Source of the DNA: Actinomadura rubrisoli
GTDB lineage: Bacteria > Actinomycetota > Actinomycetes > Streptosporangiales > Streptosporangiaceae
Direction of reading: 5' to 3'
Assembly: GCF_004349215.1 (NCBI RefSeq)
Contig: NZ_SMKU01000002.1
Span: 40,491-104,490 of the forward strand
Length of the DNA: 64,000 nucleotides
Part shown: positions 33,752 to 42,206 of the stretch, in pieces
Numbering within the stretch: position 1 is the first letter of the stretch
How the letters are laid out: each line of letters starts with the position of its first letter
Program-made: the position numbers and the translations under genes
Notes under the pieces: model-generated
Databases searched by the model: none
Seen by the model: only the letters and a program-made list of their open reading frames with translations
Told to the model about the DNA's origin: nothing

Positions 33752-33982
33752 CTAGCGTGCCTGCTGCCGGGCGTGCTCGTTGCGGACGGCCTGGACGATG
33801 AACTCGGCGACGTCCTTCGGGTACTCGGCGTGTACCTCGATCCACACATCTGTCTCGTCGTACTCCCCGGCCAGGATCACCCAGCAGCGGGTGCGTGTAC
33901 CGCCGGGGTTGTCGGGGGCGGGTTGTGCGCGCCAGGTGTCGATGTCGACTCCCCCGATATGCGGGTCTTCGTTGGTGAGCAT
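33752..33982 (-). CDS. Small hypothetical protein
   Basis: 76 residues from the ATG at 33982 with GGAAGGA about 12 bases upstream. Contains TRTRCWVILAGEYDETDVWIEVHAEYP then a helix (AEFIVQAVRNEHARQQ). Mixed alpha/beta; not recognised. Confidence 0.55.
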   Translation of the reverse strand: MLTNEDPHIGGVDIDTWRAQPAPDNPGGTRTRCWVILAGEYDETDVWIEVHAEYPKDVAEFIVQAVRNEHARQQAR

Positions 33983-34035
33983 GGGGTTGGTTCGTCCTTC
34001 CACTAGTTGGGGCTGCAGCGGGTGCTGTCGCCGGT

Positions 34036-34107
34036 TCACTCCGCCGCATGTTGACAGTCGGTGGAGCAGTACGCGTCGTCCGTCTCGATCTCAATGAAGA
34101 CGGCCAT
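34036..34107 (-). CDS. Very small cysteine-containing protein
   Basis: 23 residues from ATG at 34107 with GGAAG upstream: MAVFIEIETDDAYCSTDCQH then AAE. Two Cys and one His could hold a metal. It starts three bases after the upstream gene ends, so translation may be coupled. Tentative because of its size. Confidence 0.4.
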   Translation of the reverse strand: MAVFIEIETDDAYCSTDCQHAAE

Positions 34108-34109
34108 GG

Positions 34110-34280
34110 TCAGGACTTCCAGCGGCCGACAACGACCGGCTGCGCCCAAGAGACCGTCTTGCGGCGGTCGATGATGATGTTCCCGTCGGGATCGAGGATG
34201 ATCTCGTCTTCTCGGATGTTGTCGTCCGCGAAGGATGCGATGACTTGCTGCTTGATGGCGGTTTCATCCGTCGCGGTCAT
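34110..34280 (-). CDS. Small hypothetical protein
   Basis: 56 residues from ATG at 34280: MTATDETAIKQQVIASFADD, then ILDPDGNIIIDRRKTVSWAQ. Acidic helix then strands. Fits the run of small minus-strand genes between 32 and 36 kb. Not recognised. Confidence 0.5.
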   Translation of the reverse strand: MTATDETAIKQQVIASFADDNIREDEIILDPDGNIIIDRRKTVSWAQPVVVGRWKS

Positions 34281-34340
34281 GACCAAACCAACCCTCAGTC
34301 GTCAGGCTTTCCTGGTGGTCCTCTTTGCAGTTGATGTCGC

Positions 34341-34577
34341 TCACCGGCGGGGGCTCCCGTCCGGCCAGTGGCTCTCCAACAGGGCCCGTTCGTGGTCTGC
34401 GCAGTACCCGAACGGCGCTCCACGCTTGGACGGCTTGTGGCACATGGTGTCGCGCTGGCCCCAGTGGGAGTCGCCGATGTCCCAGCAGCACTGGTTGGCG
34501 TTGAACGCGGCCTTCTCTTCTCGGGTGAACCTGTCGGGGTCCGTGCTCGGGGTAACGATGCGGTTCCGGTCGGCCAT
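34341..34577 (-). CDS. Small cysteine/histidine protein
   Basis: 78 residues from ATG at 34577: MADRNRIVTPSTDPDRFTRE, then NQCCWDIGDSHWGQRDTMCHKPSKRGAPFGYCADHE. The C-C...C...C-x-x-H spacing suggests a zinc-bound fold. The same type of protein recurs in actinomycete phages and mobile elements. Confidence 0.55.
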   Translation of the reverse strand: MADRNRIVTPSTDPDRFTREEKAAFNANQCCWDIGDSHWGQRDTMCHKPSKRGAPFGYCADHERALLESHWPDGSPRR

Positions 34578-34669
34578 GCTTTCTCTCGGTTCGAGGTGGA
34601 TGATCTGTGTTCCGTGAGGCGCTCCCCCACGGGGTAGCGGAGCGCCAGGACGCAGCACCAGCGCCGGGG

Positions 34670-34804
34670 CTACTTCTTCTTCGGGTCCTCGCTGTCGGCC
34701 TTCTTGCCGTCGACGACCGTCACCTTGGCGTTCTTGCCTACGGCGCAGTTCTCGACCTTGACTTCGCCGCCCATGTTGACGATCCCGGTGATCTTTTCGG
34801 CCAT
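34670..34804 (-). CDS. Small lysine-rich protein
   Basis: 44 residues from ATG at 34804 with GAGGAAG upstream: MAEKITGIVNMGGEVKVENC, then VGKNAKVTVVDGKK. Short strands and a KKK end. Unknown; good ribosome site supports it. Confidence 0.5.
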   Translation of the reverse strand: MAEKITGIVNMGGEVKVENCAVGKNAKVTVVDGKKADSEDPKKK

Positions 34805-34855
34805 GTTGTTCTTCCTCTCGTATGGTGGCCGGGTGCCCGGCCTGTTGGTGCGGGG

Positions 34856-35329
34856 TCAGATGATGCGGAGTTCGCGGAGGAACTCTCGCCAGATCGGCTC
34901 CAGGTTGCGGAGGTCCGCGAGTTCACGTGGGGTTCGCCAGGTGAGGTCGTGGAGTTCGCCGTTGGAGCGGACCTTCGGCGGCTGCGGGCCGGTGAAGAGC
35001 GTGGTGAACACCAGCCAGTGGTGCCAGTTCTCGCCGTCGATGGACCCGGCTTTGCGGTGGCAGCGGTCGCCTCCGAGCCGGTTCAGGACGAGACTCAGGT
35101 CGCGGTCCCGGACGCGTAGACCGGTCTCCTCTTCCAACTCGCGGACGCCGGCGGCGCGGAACGCGGGCTCCTCTTCATGGGCCCCGGTCGGGATGCGGGT
35201 GGCGAGTTCGTCGACGTGCCCGGCGCACGGCGCGACCGCCACCGGGGTTTTCGCGCGCAGGCCGGTGAGGTAGCGGCCTTCCCAGACGGCGAGGACGCCG
35301 ACTACAGCGTGGTTGCAGGGATCTCCCAT
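34856..35329 (-). CDS. Nudix hydrolase
   Basis: 157 residues. ATG at 35329 overlaps the stop of the upstream gene. The Nudix box is GAHEEEPAFRAAGVRELEEETGL (split here for reading: GAHEEEPAF, RAAGVRELEEETGL); the REL-EE-TG metal-binding core is intact, while the usual Glu six residues after the first Gly is Pro. Nudix enzymes cleave nucleoside diphosphate linkages. Substrate unknown; third Nudix protein of the window. Confidence 0.75.
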   Translation of the reverse strand: MGDPCNHAVVGVLAVWEGRYLTGLRAKTPVAVAPCAGHVDELATRIPTGAHEEEPAFRAAGVRELEEETGLRVRDRDLSLVLNRLGGDRCHRKAGSIDGENWHHWLVFTTLFTGPQPPKVRSNGELHDLTWRTPRELADLRNLEPIWREFLRELRII

Positions 35330-35544
35330 CACGACACCCGGTGGATCTTGATGCGGCCGATGCGGAACATCCACTCGTTGGTAGGGCCGTCCTTCTTGAC
35401 GCGGGACGGTATGTAGACGACGTCGTCGGCCCTATCCGGGTTGGTGGTGTCGGCTTCGAGTTGCTCGACGTCTCTTGGGGGTAGGTCGGCGTACAGGGTC
35501 TGGGCGGGCCCGTTGGCGGGCCGGAACTCAATCTCGATCTTCAA
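35329..35544 (-). CDS. Small hypothetical protein
   Basis: 71 residues: MKIEIEFRPANGPAQTLYAD, then DDVVYIPSRVKKDGPTNEWMFRIGRIKIH. Beta-rich, basic C-terminus. ATGA overlap with the downstream Nudix gene shows they are coupled. Confidence 0.58.
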   Translation of the reverse strand: MKIEIEFRPANGPAQTLYADLPPRDVEQLEADTTNPDRADDVVYIPSRVKKDGPTNEWMFRIGRIKIHRVS

Positions 35545-35562
35545 GGGGCTCCTCTGGAGGGG

Positions 35563-35838
35563 TTAGGCCGCGGCCTGCTGGCCGGGACGAGCGGTGTCGG
35601 CGAGCGCGAACAGGCGCTTCCAACCGGCGACGGTGAGCTGGTAGCGGACTCCGCCGTCGACCGACTGGACGATGAGGCCCCCGCGGGCCTGGACGTCGAT
35701 TTGCGTCTTGACGGTGTCCGGGGTTAGCCCCGCCACCGTTGCGATCTCGCGGCACGTTGACGGGCGCTGTGCGGCGCGGAGGATGGCGTGCTCAACGTCG
35801 TCCCAGATGCTCGACGAGAAGCGGTTGGTCGTGATCAT
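35563..35838 (-). CDS. Winged-helix DNA-binding protein
   Basis: 91 residues. SIWDDVEHAILRAAQRPSTCREIATVAGLTPDTVKTQIDVQARGGLIVQSVDGGVRYQLT is a winged helix: helix, HTH, then a two-strand wing. It lies 18 bases from the translocase gene end, so it may be part of the transfer operon or its regulator. Confidence 0.65.
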   Translation of the reverse strand: MITTNRFSSSIWDDVEHAILRAAQRPSTCREIATVAGLTPDTVKTQIDVQARGGLIVQSVDGGVRYQLTVAGWKRLFALADTARPGQQAAA

Positions 35839-35856
35839 TGGAGAGGCCCTCTCGGG

Positions 35857-37929
35857 TTAGGCGGCGCACCTATAGCGGCCGGTTCGGGGTCGGGTGAGAT
35901 AGCCGGCCTCGACGAGTTCCTTCAGGAGGTCGGCGACCTGGCGGTGCTTGAGGCCAGTGGCGGCTTCGATCTCCACGGGGCGGGTAGCGCCTGCGTGGAC
36001 GGCGTTGACGATCGCGAGTCGTGAGCCAGCGAGCTCGGGAAGGCCGCGGCGTGGCGAGGCTGGTGCGATGTTCTCTAGATCTGCGGGGATGAGTGCGCGG
36101 GGGAATTCGATGACCTCGCCCATCTCTCCCTGTGCGGTCGTGTCCGGAGCGGGCTGCGGGGTTCGCATGTCATCGGGCAGGATGCCGCTGCGGAGCTGCT
36201 CAATCCGCGCGGCTGATGCCACACGACCTGCGGTTGAGGACTCGTGCCGGTCTCGGTAGGCGGTGCCTGCCGCGAGCGTCGCTGTCGCGGCGAGCGTGTC
36301 CAAGGCAACACTCGGCTGCGTAGCGAGCCAGCCCCGGGCGACCTCCGAGCTCTCCCCCGGGGTGGTGTTGCGGTTCCGGAACGGCGCGGTCCGGGTCCCC
36401 GTTTGCGGGGTGCCCTGTATGTACCCGTATCCGGGGATGTCCGGGAGGTGGCGTGGATCCACATCCAACCCGGGCATCAGTGAACCAGCCGTCTTGGAGG
36501 ACACGTGCAAGGCGATGGCGTTGCCGGCCATGATGTTCATCCGCAGGGCCTCGGAGTTCCCGAAGGTTTCCAGGCCGGGGTACTGCGACAGGCAGATGAA
36601 CGCGATGCCGACTTTGCGTCCTTCGCGGGCGATCTTTGCCCACCACGGTTTCCACGCCTTCACGCTGAATGGGTTGTGACACTCCTCCACGACGAACAGC
36701 AGCCCGGGCCGCTGGGGGGACGGGGTGAACCCGGTCAGGCCCTCGTAGGAGTTCTCCTCCCCGCGCGCTTTGAGGATCTCCACCGCGGCGAACAGCATGT
36801 CCTCGGCGTTGACCATGGTGCCGAACCAGTCGGCGTGCTCGGCCAACGCCGGCGACGATCCGCCGCCCTGAGGGTCGAGGTACCAGAACACGGTGTCGCC
36901 ACCCGACAGCGCGGAGATGACCTTGTTCTCCGCGACGCGGGATTTTCCGCTGCCGGTGTCGCCGATGATGGCCATCGACCACATCGAGCCACTGGTGTAC
37001 AGCCGAGACTTGGCTTCACCGGACCCGTCCGCCCAGGGGCCGAGGCCGATCAGTCCGTTCTCGCGGCGAGGGCCGTCGAAATTGACGGCGCCGGTGATGG
37101 GCGAGTGCTCAATGACCTGCAACCGGAACCGGGACGGGTACTTCTTCCCGGTGACCGGGTCCGGCGGCGCGGACTCGGCGATGAGGTGTTCGAATTCCTC
37201 CTCCAGACCCGTGGCGATCTTCGGGAGGGCGGCGACAACGTTCTCCAATGTCTGCTTGCCGCGGTCAAGCTGCCCGAGGAACTCATGCCCGTACTGGGTC
37301 GGCTTGGGAAGTGTGAGCTTGGAGTTGGCGAGTGGCCCGCCCGGGCACCCGATGAACGCGTCCCAGTCGTCAATGATCCGGGTTGCCCGGTTGATCGGTT
37401 CCTCCTGGTGCACTGCTTCTGGTGCCTCCTCGGGCGGTGGATAGCCGAGGCGGATGTGCTGCCACCAGCGGGCGGCGAGCCCGTACTCGACTGCGGCGAG
37501 GGCGGCGATGTCACTGGTCGCCACGCCGTAGGGCGCGACGGTCAGCCAGCCCGCACCGAACAGGCCACCTAGGAGGACGCGGCGGCCGAGGCGCCGACGG
37601 TGGCGCCTGGCCCGCTTCGACGTCAGTAGGGCTAGGGGGACTGAGATCCCGGCGAGGATGCCTGACATCCCTGCGGGGCTGACGGCGCCGACCGCCGAGA
37701 TCGCCTCTGCGGCCACACCAGCGCCCAGCACGGAGCCCGCAAGCAGGTGAGGTAGCAGCGGGCGCCGGCACCGCCACACCGTGGCGTACAGACTGCGTTG
37801 GACTCGCACGCCGACGCTTTCAGGGCGCCACTCATCCTCGCCGGACTCTTCCCGCAAGTCGGCAGAGCCGGTTTGCTCCTCTTCGCGGAGATCTCCGACG
37901 TCAGGTGTGACCTTGACGAACGTGGGCAT
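35857..37929 (-). CDS. FtsK/SpoIIIE-like conjugative DNA translocase (Tra)
   Basis: 690 residues from ATG at 37929 with AGGAG upstream. Membrane region at about residues 60-150 (LLAGSVLGAGVAAEAISAVG, then two further hydrophobic stretches). The motor domain has Walker A GDTGSGKS (about 321-330), YLDPQGGGSSPAL, Walker B LLFVVEECHNPF and the sensor-like FICLSQYPG. The last 70 residues form a winged helix (VEIEAATGLKHRQVADLLKELVEAGYLTR) like FtsK gamma, which reads DNA sequence. In actinomycete ICEs and plasmids a single such protein moves double-stranded DNA between mycelial cells. Confidence 0.82.
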   Translation of the reverse strand: MPTFVKVTPDVGDLREEEQTGSADLREESGEDEWRPESVGVRVQRSLYATVWRCRRPLLPHLLAGSVLGAGVAAEAISAVGAVSPAGMSGILAGISVPLALLTSKRARRHRRRLGRRVLLGGLFGAGWLTVAPYGVATSDIAALAAVEYGLAARWWQHIRLGYPPPEEAPEAVHQEEPINRATRIIDDWDAFIGCPGGPLANSKLTLPKPTQYGHEFLGQLDRGKQTLENVVAALPKIATGLEEEFEHLIAESAPPDPVTGKKYPSRFRLQVIEHSPITGAVNFDGPRRENGLIGLGPWADGSGEAKSRLYTSGSMWSMAIIGDTGSGKSRVAENKVISALSGGDTVFWYLDPQGGGSSPALAEHADWFGTMVNAEDMLFAAVEILKARGEENSYEGLTGFTPSPQRPGLLFVVEECHNPFSVKAWKPWWAKIAREGRKVGIAFICLSQYPGLETFGNSEALRMNIMAGNAIALHVSSKTAGSLMPGLDVDPRHLPDIPGYGYIQGTPQTGTRTAPFRNRNTTPGESSEVARGWLATQPSVALDTLAATATLAAGTAYRDRHESSTAGRVASAARIEQLRSGILPDDMRTPQPAPDTTAQGEMGEVIEFPRALIPADLENIAPASPRRGLPELAGSRLAIVNAVHAGATRPVEIEAATGLKHRQVADLLKELVEAGYLTRPRTGRYRCAA

Positions 37930-38009
37930 CGCCTGCTCCTCGCGCGTGAACCGGGGGACGTGGCGTCGGGTGAGGCGCCCGACCTCTGTTCGGGCGCCCG
38001 GACTCAACG

Positions 38010-39017
38010 TCAGTCCTGGGTGACGAACTCCTTGTCGCCGGCGCCCTGACGGGCCTGGTAGGCGTCCTTGACGACCATGTCGGCTTCGAGTTCGGCGTGT
38101 GCGTCGTCGAACGCGGCGGTCAGATGGCTGGCCAGATCCTGGGCGAGGGCGAGCTTGTCGATGACCGCTCCACTGACCCCGGCGTTCCGCATCGTCGAGA
38201 TCGATATCTCGGTCGATGCCACTGCGGCCCCCGACTGGGTGGCCATCTCCTGGGTCCACCGCAGTGCGGCGATCAGGTTGGTGGTTTCTCCGGACACGAT
38301 GTCCTCCTTGGTGATTGGTGGGGTGGAGCCTTTGCTGCGCCACCGGCTCAGGTCGGTGACGGTCCCTCCGGAGGCCTTGCCGCTGGCGGTGACTTCCTTG
38401 TCCTCCTGCTCGGGGACCACGGGCGGCGCGGCGGCTTGACGGGCTGCGGTGTCCGCCTTCTGCCGGGCGGTCTCCGTCTCCCAGCAGCTGCGGCACGCGA
38501 GGACGGTGCCCTCCGGGGCATGTGAAAGGTGGAGTGGTCGGAGGTTGGCCAGCCGGAACTCGTGGTTGCACAGGTAGCAGCGGGCATCTGGCGCTTGAGG
38601 CGCTTCGGCCGTGGGATCAGCGGACGGCCCCGCCGAAGGCCTTGCAGAAGCCTTAGCGGAGGGTGCGGGGGCCTGGTCGTCGACGGAGGGGTCCATGCGC
38701 TCGTTGATCTCGTAGGCATGATCCTCGGCGTCGGCGAGATCCTTCTTCGCCCATTTGCTGCGGCGACGCGCGGCGGCTCTCTTCGCCATCCGGGCTCGCC
38801 GCTCATCGGCGGACGCGCAGGCATCCGACCAGGCGTTGGCGAAGAACCGTCGGCCCGGGCCCCCACCCGAACTGCCCTTACTTCGCTTCCAACGCTCTTG
38901 CTCGCGCCGGAAACTCGGCGGGTCTTCCCCGCGGGCCTTCCACGACAGGTCCTGGACGGTGTTGCGGGTCAGGTAGTAGGCGATCCACAACGCCAGCAGC
39001 AGGTCGAAACCCATCAC
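38010..39017 (-). CDS. Transfer-associated membrane protein with zinc knuckle
   Basis: 335 residues. N-terminal membrane segment (FDLLLALWIAYYLT), a highly basic linker (RRARMAKRAAARRRSKWAKK), a CYLCNHEF...CRSCW zinc knuckle near residues 145-180 and a helical C-terminus. Encoded just upstream of the translocase on the same strand and overlapping the next membrane gene by four bases. Spread-type (Spd) function is inferred from context. Confidence 0.6.
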   Translation of the reverse strand: MMGFDLLLALWIAYYLTRNTVQDLSWKARGEDPPSFRREQERWKRSKGSSGGGPGRRFFANAWSDACASADERRARMAKRAAARRRSKWAKKDLADAEDHAYEINERMDPSVDDQAPAPSAKASARPSAGPSADPTAEAPQAPDARCYLCNHEFRLANLRPLHLSHAPEGTVLACRSCWETETARQKADTAARQAAAPPVVPEQEDKEVTASGKASGGTVTDLSRWRSKGSTPPITKEDIVSGETTNLIAALRWTQEMATQSGAAVASTEISISTMRNAGVSGAVIDKLALAQDLASHLTAAFDDAHAELEADMVVKDAYQARQGAGDKEFVTQD

Positions 39018-39457
39018 GACTCCCCAAGATCGGAGACGAACGCGGCGACCTTGGTGTTGACCGTTTCCACTGCGTCCCCGCCGGTCTTCCCGAGGGACCC
39101 GCCGATCACTAGGGCCAGCAGTGTTGGCATCACGACCGCGGCGAACTGGGCGCCCTTGTCGGCCTGCTTGTCGAAGGAGATGTCGGCGACGGCGATCCCG
39201 ACCATGATGATCGTCACCGCGACCGACACCGCGAGCACCAAGTCCGGCTCGTCGGCGAGGTCAGCCGCGCCCTTCCCCACAAACGACACCGAGCCAGCGA
39301 CCCCCTTGCCGACAACGGTGTGGGCCAGACCACACCCGGCAGTCGCGGCCAGCAGCATCGTGATGACAGCTACGGCCTTGGCGTTGCGCTGCGAGTTCAC
39401 TCGCTTGTTGAACACGTACAGCGTCGCCAGACCGGCGAGCAGCACAACCCATCCCAT
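39014..39457 (-). CDS. Membrane protein of the transfer operon
   Basis: 147 residues with four predicted membrane segments (MGWVVLLAGLATLYVF; AVAVITMLLAATAGCGL; VLAVSVAVTIIMVGIAVADI; FAAVVMPTLLALVIGG). Small multi-pass proteins next to tra are typical of plasmid spread (Spd) genes. Confidence 0.6.
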   Translation of the reverse strand: MGWVVLLAGLATLYVFNKRVNSQRNAKAVAVITMLLAATAGCGLAHTVVGKGVAGSVSFVGKGAADLADEPDLVLAVSVAVTIIMVGIAVADISFDKQADKGAQFAAVVMPTLLALVIGGSLGKTGGDAVETVNTKVAAFVSDLGES

Positions 39458-39475
39458 GATGGTTCCTCCTTTGCT

Positions 39476-39955
39476 TTAGATGAGCCACGACAGTGGCGGG
39501 GCGTGGGACAGCAGCCACAGCAGCAGCAGCGCCGCGGCGAGCCGGGAAGGTCGCTCGGCGATCCACTCGATGACGGCGCATATCGCGATGGCGGGGAGCG
39601 CGACGGTGAGGGCGTACACCTGGCCGACCTTGCGGGCGGCGCCGTCCTCGGTGGTCCACTCGCCGCGGGTCGTGTACGCCCACACCTTCGCGAGGCCTGC
39701 GCGGTCCTTCGACCACACGTCCGGTGGGGTGAAGGTGACGCGGACCCACGCGGTGACCTCCGCCAGATAGTCACGCGCTGTGATCGTCGAGGTTTCCGCA
39801 CTGTCGGGTTGTGACTGTGCGGCTTCGGGGTTACTCTCGCGCGCACCTGCGCGCGTTGCGCGTTGGGTTTCTCCCTCGGGCAGAAAGTCACTGTGCGGAC
39901 CGCACTGTGCGGACTGTGCGGTCCCCCGCTCAGGCTCACTGTGTGTCGCCGTCAC
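39476..39955 (-). CDS. Membrane protein of the transfer operon
   Basis: 159 residues: a long polar N-terminus, the conserved-looking VTAWVRVTFTPPDVWSKDRAGLAKVW, then two membrane segments (YALTVALPAIAICAVIEW; LAAALLLLWLLSH). Overlaps the upstream gene by 20 bases. Spd-like by context. Confidence 0.58.
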   Translation of the reverse strand: MTATHSEPERGTAQSAQCGPHSDFLPEGETQRATRAGARESNPEAAQSQPDSAETSTITARDYLAEVTAWVRVTFTPPDVWSKDRAGLAKVWAYTTRGEWTTEDGAARKVGQVYALTVALPAIAICAVIEWIAERPSRLAAALLLLWLLSHAPPLSWLI

Positions 39956-40208
39956 CGGCTCCTCCTTCCGTCTTGCGGTACAGCCGGTTCCCGGCGTCCA
40001 CGAGCATTTGCACGAGCCGTTCAGCGCCTTGCGGGTCCGGGTGGGCCGCGAGCCCGGCCCGGTAGTGATCGGCTGCGATCATGACCCTCGCCCGCGGATC
40101 TGTGGTCGCGGCGAGCGCCTCGTTCAGGCGTTGCAGGCGGCGGGGGAACCGGGCCGTTCGGCGCATCGGCTTGCCCTTCGCGCGGCGGCTACCGGCCACC
40201 GGTGCCAC
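39936..40208 (-). CDS. Small helical protein of the transfer operon
   Basis: 90 residues, very basic at the start (AGSRRAKGKPMRRTARFPRRL), then RVMIAADHYRAGLAAHPDPQGAERLVQMLVDAGNRLYR, a helical-hairpin pattern. Overlaps both neighbours. Unknown. Confidence 0.55.
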   Translation of the reverse strand: MAPVAGSRRAKGKPMRRTARFPRRLQRLNEALAATTDPRARVMIAADHYRAGLAAHPDPQGAERLVQMLVDAGNRLYRKTEGGAGDGDTQ

Positions 40209-40404
40209 CGCCCGCCAACTGCAACACGGCGATGACCGCGACCAGGACCAGCAGCACGGCTCCGGCCATGAGCAGCGGACGGACCAGAGCGGCGCTCGGC
40301 ACCGCTAGGGCGACGATCAAGAACCAGGTGAACGTCGCACCAGCCGCGGACCACACCGCGGCGATCTTGAACCCCGCCTTCGAAGGGAATCGCTGGACGA
40401 TCAC
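40189..40404 (-). CDS. Small membrane protein of the transfer operon
   Basis: 71 residues, two membrane segments (AGATFTWFLIVALAVP; LLMAGAVLLVLVAVIAVLQL). Start overlaps the DUF2637 gene end by four bases, so the two are translated together. Confidence 0.58.
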   Translation of the reverse strand: MIVQRFPSKAGFKIAAVWSAAGATFTWFLIVALAVPSAALVRPLLMAGAVLLVLVAVIAVLQLAGGGTGGR

Positions 40405-41783
40405 TGGTTCACCGCCTCCTGGTTCGCGTCCTGGTTCACGAGTTCGCGTGCCTCGGTGAGCCGGTTGTAGGCGGTGGTTTTGGTGAACCCGAGGCGTTCG
40501 CGAACCACCCCGAGGGTCACCGCATCCCTGCCGAATTCACGGATGAGGTTCACGACTAGTTGAACCTCGGCGGTCTTCTTCGCCGCACGGTCAGGGAGGT
40601 TCGCGGTGCTATGAACCTGGTGGGCCTGCTTGGTTCGCGGTTCGGCAGGGGGTTCTTGAACCTGTGGTTCAAGAACCTCGGTTCGCGTTCCCTGCTTCGC
40701 CGTGGGCGGTTCAAGTTCGCGAGGCTGGTGAACCTGAACCTTCGCTGGGCGAGGTTCGTGAACCTGCTCCGCGACTGGTTCGTGAACCTCCACCTGAACC
40801 GGCCTTTGTACCTCGGCGCGAACCTCGACCCGCGTCGGCGTGAACTCCACGGGCGTGAACTGCCGTCCCTGAACCATGAACCCGGTTCGCTGAACCAGTG
40901 ACGTAAACCCCGCCCATGGCGCCTCCGGGGTCAGGTTCGCGAGCGCGTCCGCGTTGTACATCGACCCGAGTTGGGCGATGAGCGCTTGCTGCCGGGCCGG
41001 GTCTGCGGCGAGGCCAGCGTGCGCGACCGCAGACAGCATCGCCCGGTCGAGGCGGTGCTTGGCGAGGTCGATCCGCCAGTCCCGTGCGTCATCCCGGCGG
41101 AGTCCACGGACCTTAGCGGCGGCCTTGGCGACGCGGGTGAGGCGCCGGTGCGCGTCGACCTCGGAGGCGGTCCGGCCAGACGGCTCCGCGATGCGAAGCC
41201 ACACTAGGACCCGCTCCGGGGTGAGCCGCAGGTGGATCGTGGAGCCGCCGCGGGCCCGGCGACGTTCGATCGACATGCCCCGTTCCCACAGCCACGCTGC
41301 CAGCAGAGGCATCGCGAGCCGGAACGCCGCCTCGGGCCACTCGTCGGCGTCGGTTGCGGAGAACGCGCCGGACAGGGCGGTGACGACCCACACGGCTATC
41401 CCGTCGATGCCGGCCTTGGCGTCCTCGGGGATCTCGGCCTCGCGGATGTTGCGGCGGGCCCGCATCGCGCACGTGAACGTCACCAACTCGAGGACAGCGA
41501 ACGCGACGATGCGGAGCTCGACAGGGAAGTCGAGGATGTCGCGGAAGAACCGCCACATGCCCTGCGCGGCAATACCGGCGGCGATCACGGCGACGACGAA
41601 CGTGAGCCGGTTCTCCAGACTCGCCTTCGCCTCAGGCGCCCCATCGGTCTTGCGCTTGGCGGGCCGCCAAGCCAGGAACGCTTTCCAGGTGAGGACGCCG
41701 ACGAGGACAGCCCCACCGGACACCAGGTACGGCCACGCGTCGGCGGCGACCGCCTCAAGTTCGGTGAGGGACGGGGCGTTCAT
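40401..41783 (-). CDS. DUF2637-type membrane protein with C-terminal HTH
   Basis: 460 residues. Several membrane helices in the first 170 residues (YLVSGGAVLVGVLTW; FVVAVIAAGIAAQG; AGIDGIAVWVVTALSGAFSA; AAFRLAMPLLAAWLWERGM) as in DUF2637 proteins, which accompany transfer genes in actinomycete plasmids and ICEs. A helical middle (LTPERVLVWLRIAEPSGRTASEV) follows, then a low-complexity linker rich in VHEP/VQ units, and a C-terminal HTH (VTLGVVRERLGFTKTTAYNRLTEAREL). The linker and HTH are encoded by the GAACC/GGTTC-rich DNA. Confidence 0.72.
   Translation of the reverse strand: MNAPSLTELEAVAADAWPYLVSGGAVLVGVLTWKAFLAWRPAKRKTDGAPEAKASLENRLTFVVAVIAAGIAAQGMWRFFRDILDFPVELRIVAFAVLELVTFTCAMRARRNIREAEIPEDAKAGIDGIAVWVVTALSGAFSATDADEWPEAAFRLAMPLLAAWLWERGMSIERRRARGGSTIHLRLTPERVLVWLRIAEPSGRTASEVDAHRRLTRVAKAAAKVRGLRRDDARDWRIDLAKHRLDRAMLSAVAHAGLAADPARQQALIAQLGSMYNADALANLTPEAPWAGFTSLVQRTGFMVQGRQFTPVEFTPTRVEVRAEVQRPVQVEVHEPVAEQVHEPRPAKVQVHQPRELEPPTAKQGTRTEVLEPQVQEPPAEPRTKQAHQVHSTANLPDRAAKKTAEVQLVVNLIREFGRDAVTLGVVRERLGFTKTTAYNRLTEARELVNQDANQEAVNQ
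40406..40896. repeat. Dense GAACC/GGTTC repeats, some palindromic
   Basis: By hand I count about 28 copies of GAACC or GGTTC in 490 bases, where about one or two would be expected. Several pair into GGTTC-nn-GAACC palindromes, for example around 40651, 40666, 40754 and 40777. They lie inside the 3' third of the DUF2637 gene. They may be binding sites rather than a by-product of coding, since both orientations and all frames are used. Confidence 0.75.
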
Positions 41784-42103
41784 GCCGCCTCCCGCACAGA
41801 CACGGTGAGGCGGCTACGCTTCATCTTCCGGCGCTCCCGCTCCGACAGCCCGCCCCACACACCGAACCGTTCGTCGTGGGCGAGGGCGTACTCCAGGCAC
41901 TCGGTCCGCACCTCGCAGACGAAACAGGTTCGCTTCGCGGCCCGGGTGGATTCGCCCTTCTCCGGGAAGAACGCGTCCGGGTCGGTCTCGGCGCACAGGG
42001 CGCGCTCGGTCCAAGCGGGCACGTCAACGACCGGCAGGGCGGGCGGTGCGGGCGACTCCCACGGCAGTTGGACACGGACGTTGCGGGGTCGAGGCGCAGG
42101 CAT
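41780..42103 (-). CDS. WhiB-family iron-sulfur transcription regulator
   Basis: 107 residues from ATG at 42103 with GAGGAG upstream. Four cysteines in the WhiB pattern: ALCAETDPDAFFPEKG, then RTCFVCEVRTECLEYA, followed by the FGVWGG turn and a basic tail (SERERRKMKRSRL). WhiB-like proteins bind a 4Fe-4S cluster and the sigma factor. The ATGA-type overlap with the DUF2637 gene places it at the head of the transfer operon, so it may set transfer gene expression. Confidence 0.85.
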   Translation of the reverse strand: MPAPRPRNVRVQLPWESPAPPALPVVDVPAWTERALCAETDPDAFFPEKGESTRAAKRTCFVCEVRTECLEYALAHDERFGVWGGLSERERRKMKRSRLTVSVREAA

Positions 42104-42206
42104 CGTAGTGCTCCTCAGTAGGGAAGAGGCTGGCCGGACGGGGTCCGGGTGTCGGGCTGCGAGGTGGGTCGCCGCGGCGGCCGCGGCTTCTGCTGGGTCT
42201 GGCGTG

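Noticed and set aside
40406..40896. CRISPR-like array from the short repeats
   Set aside because: Repeats are five bases long with irregular spacing and lie inside a coding frame; there are no cas genes in the window.
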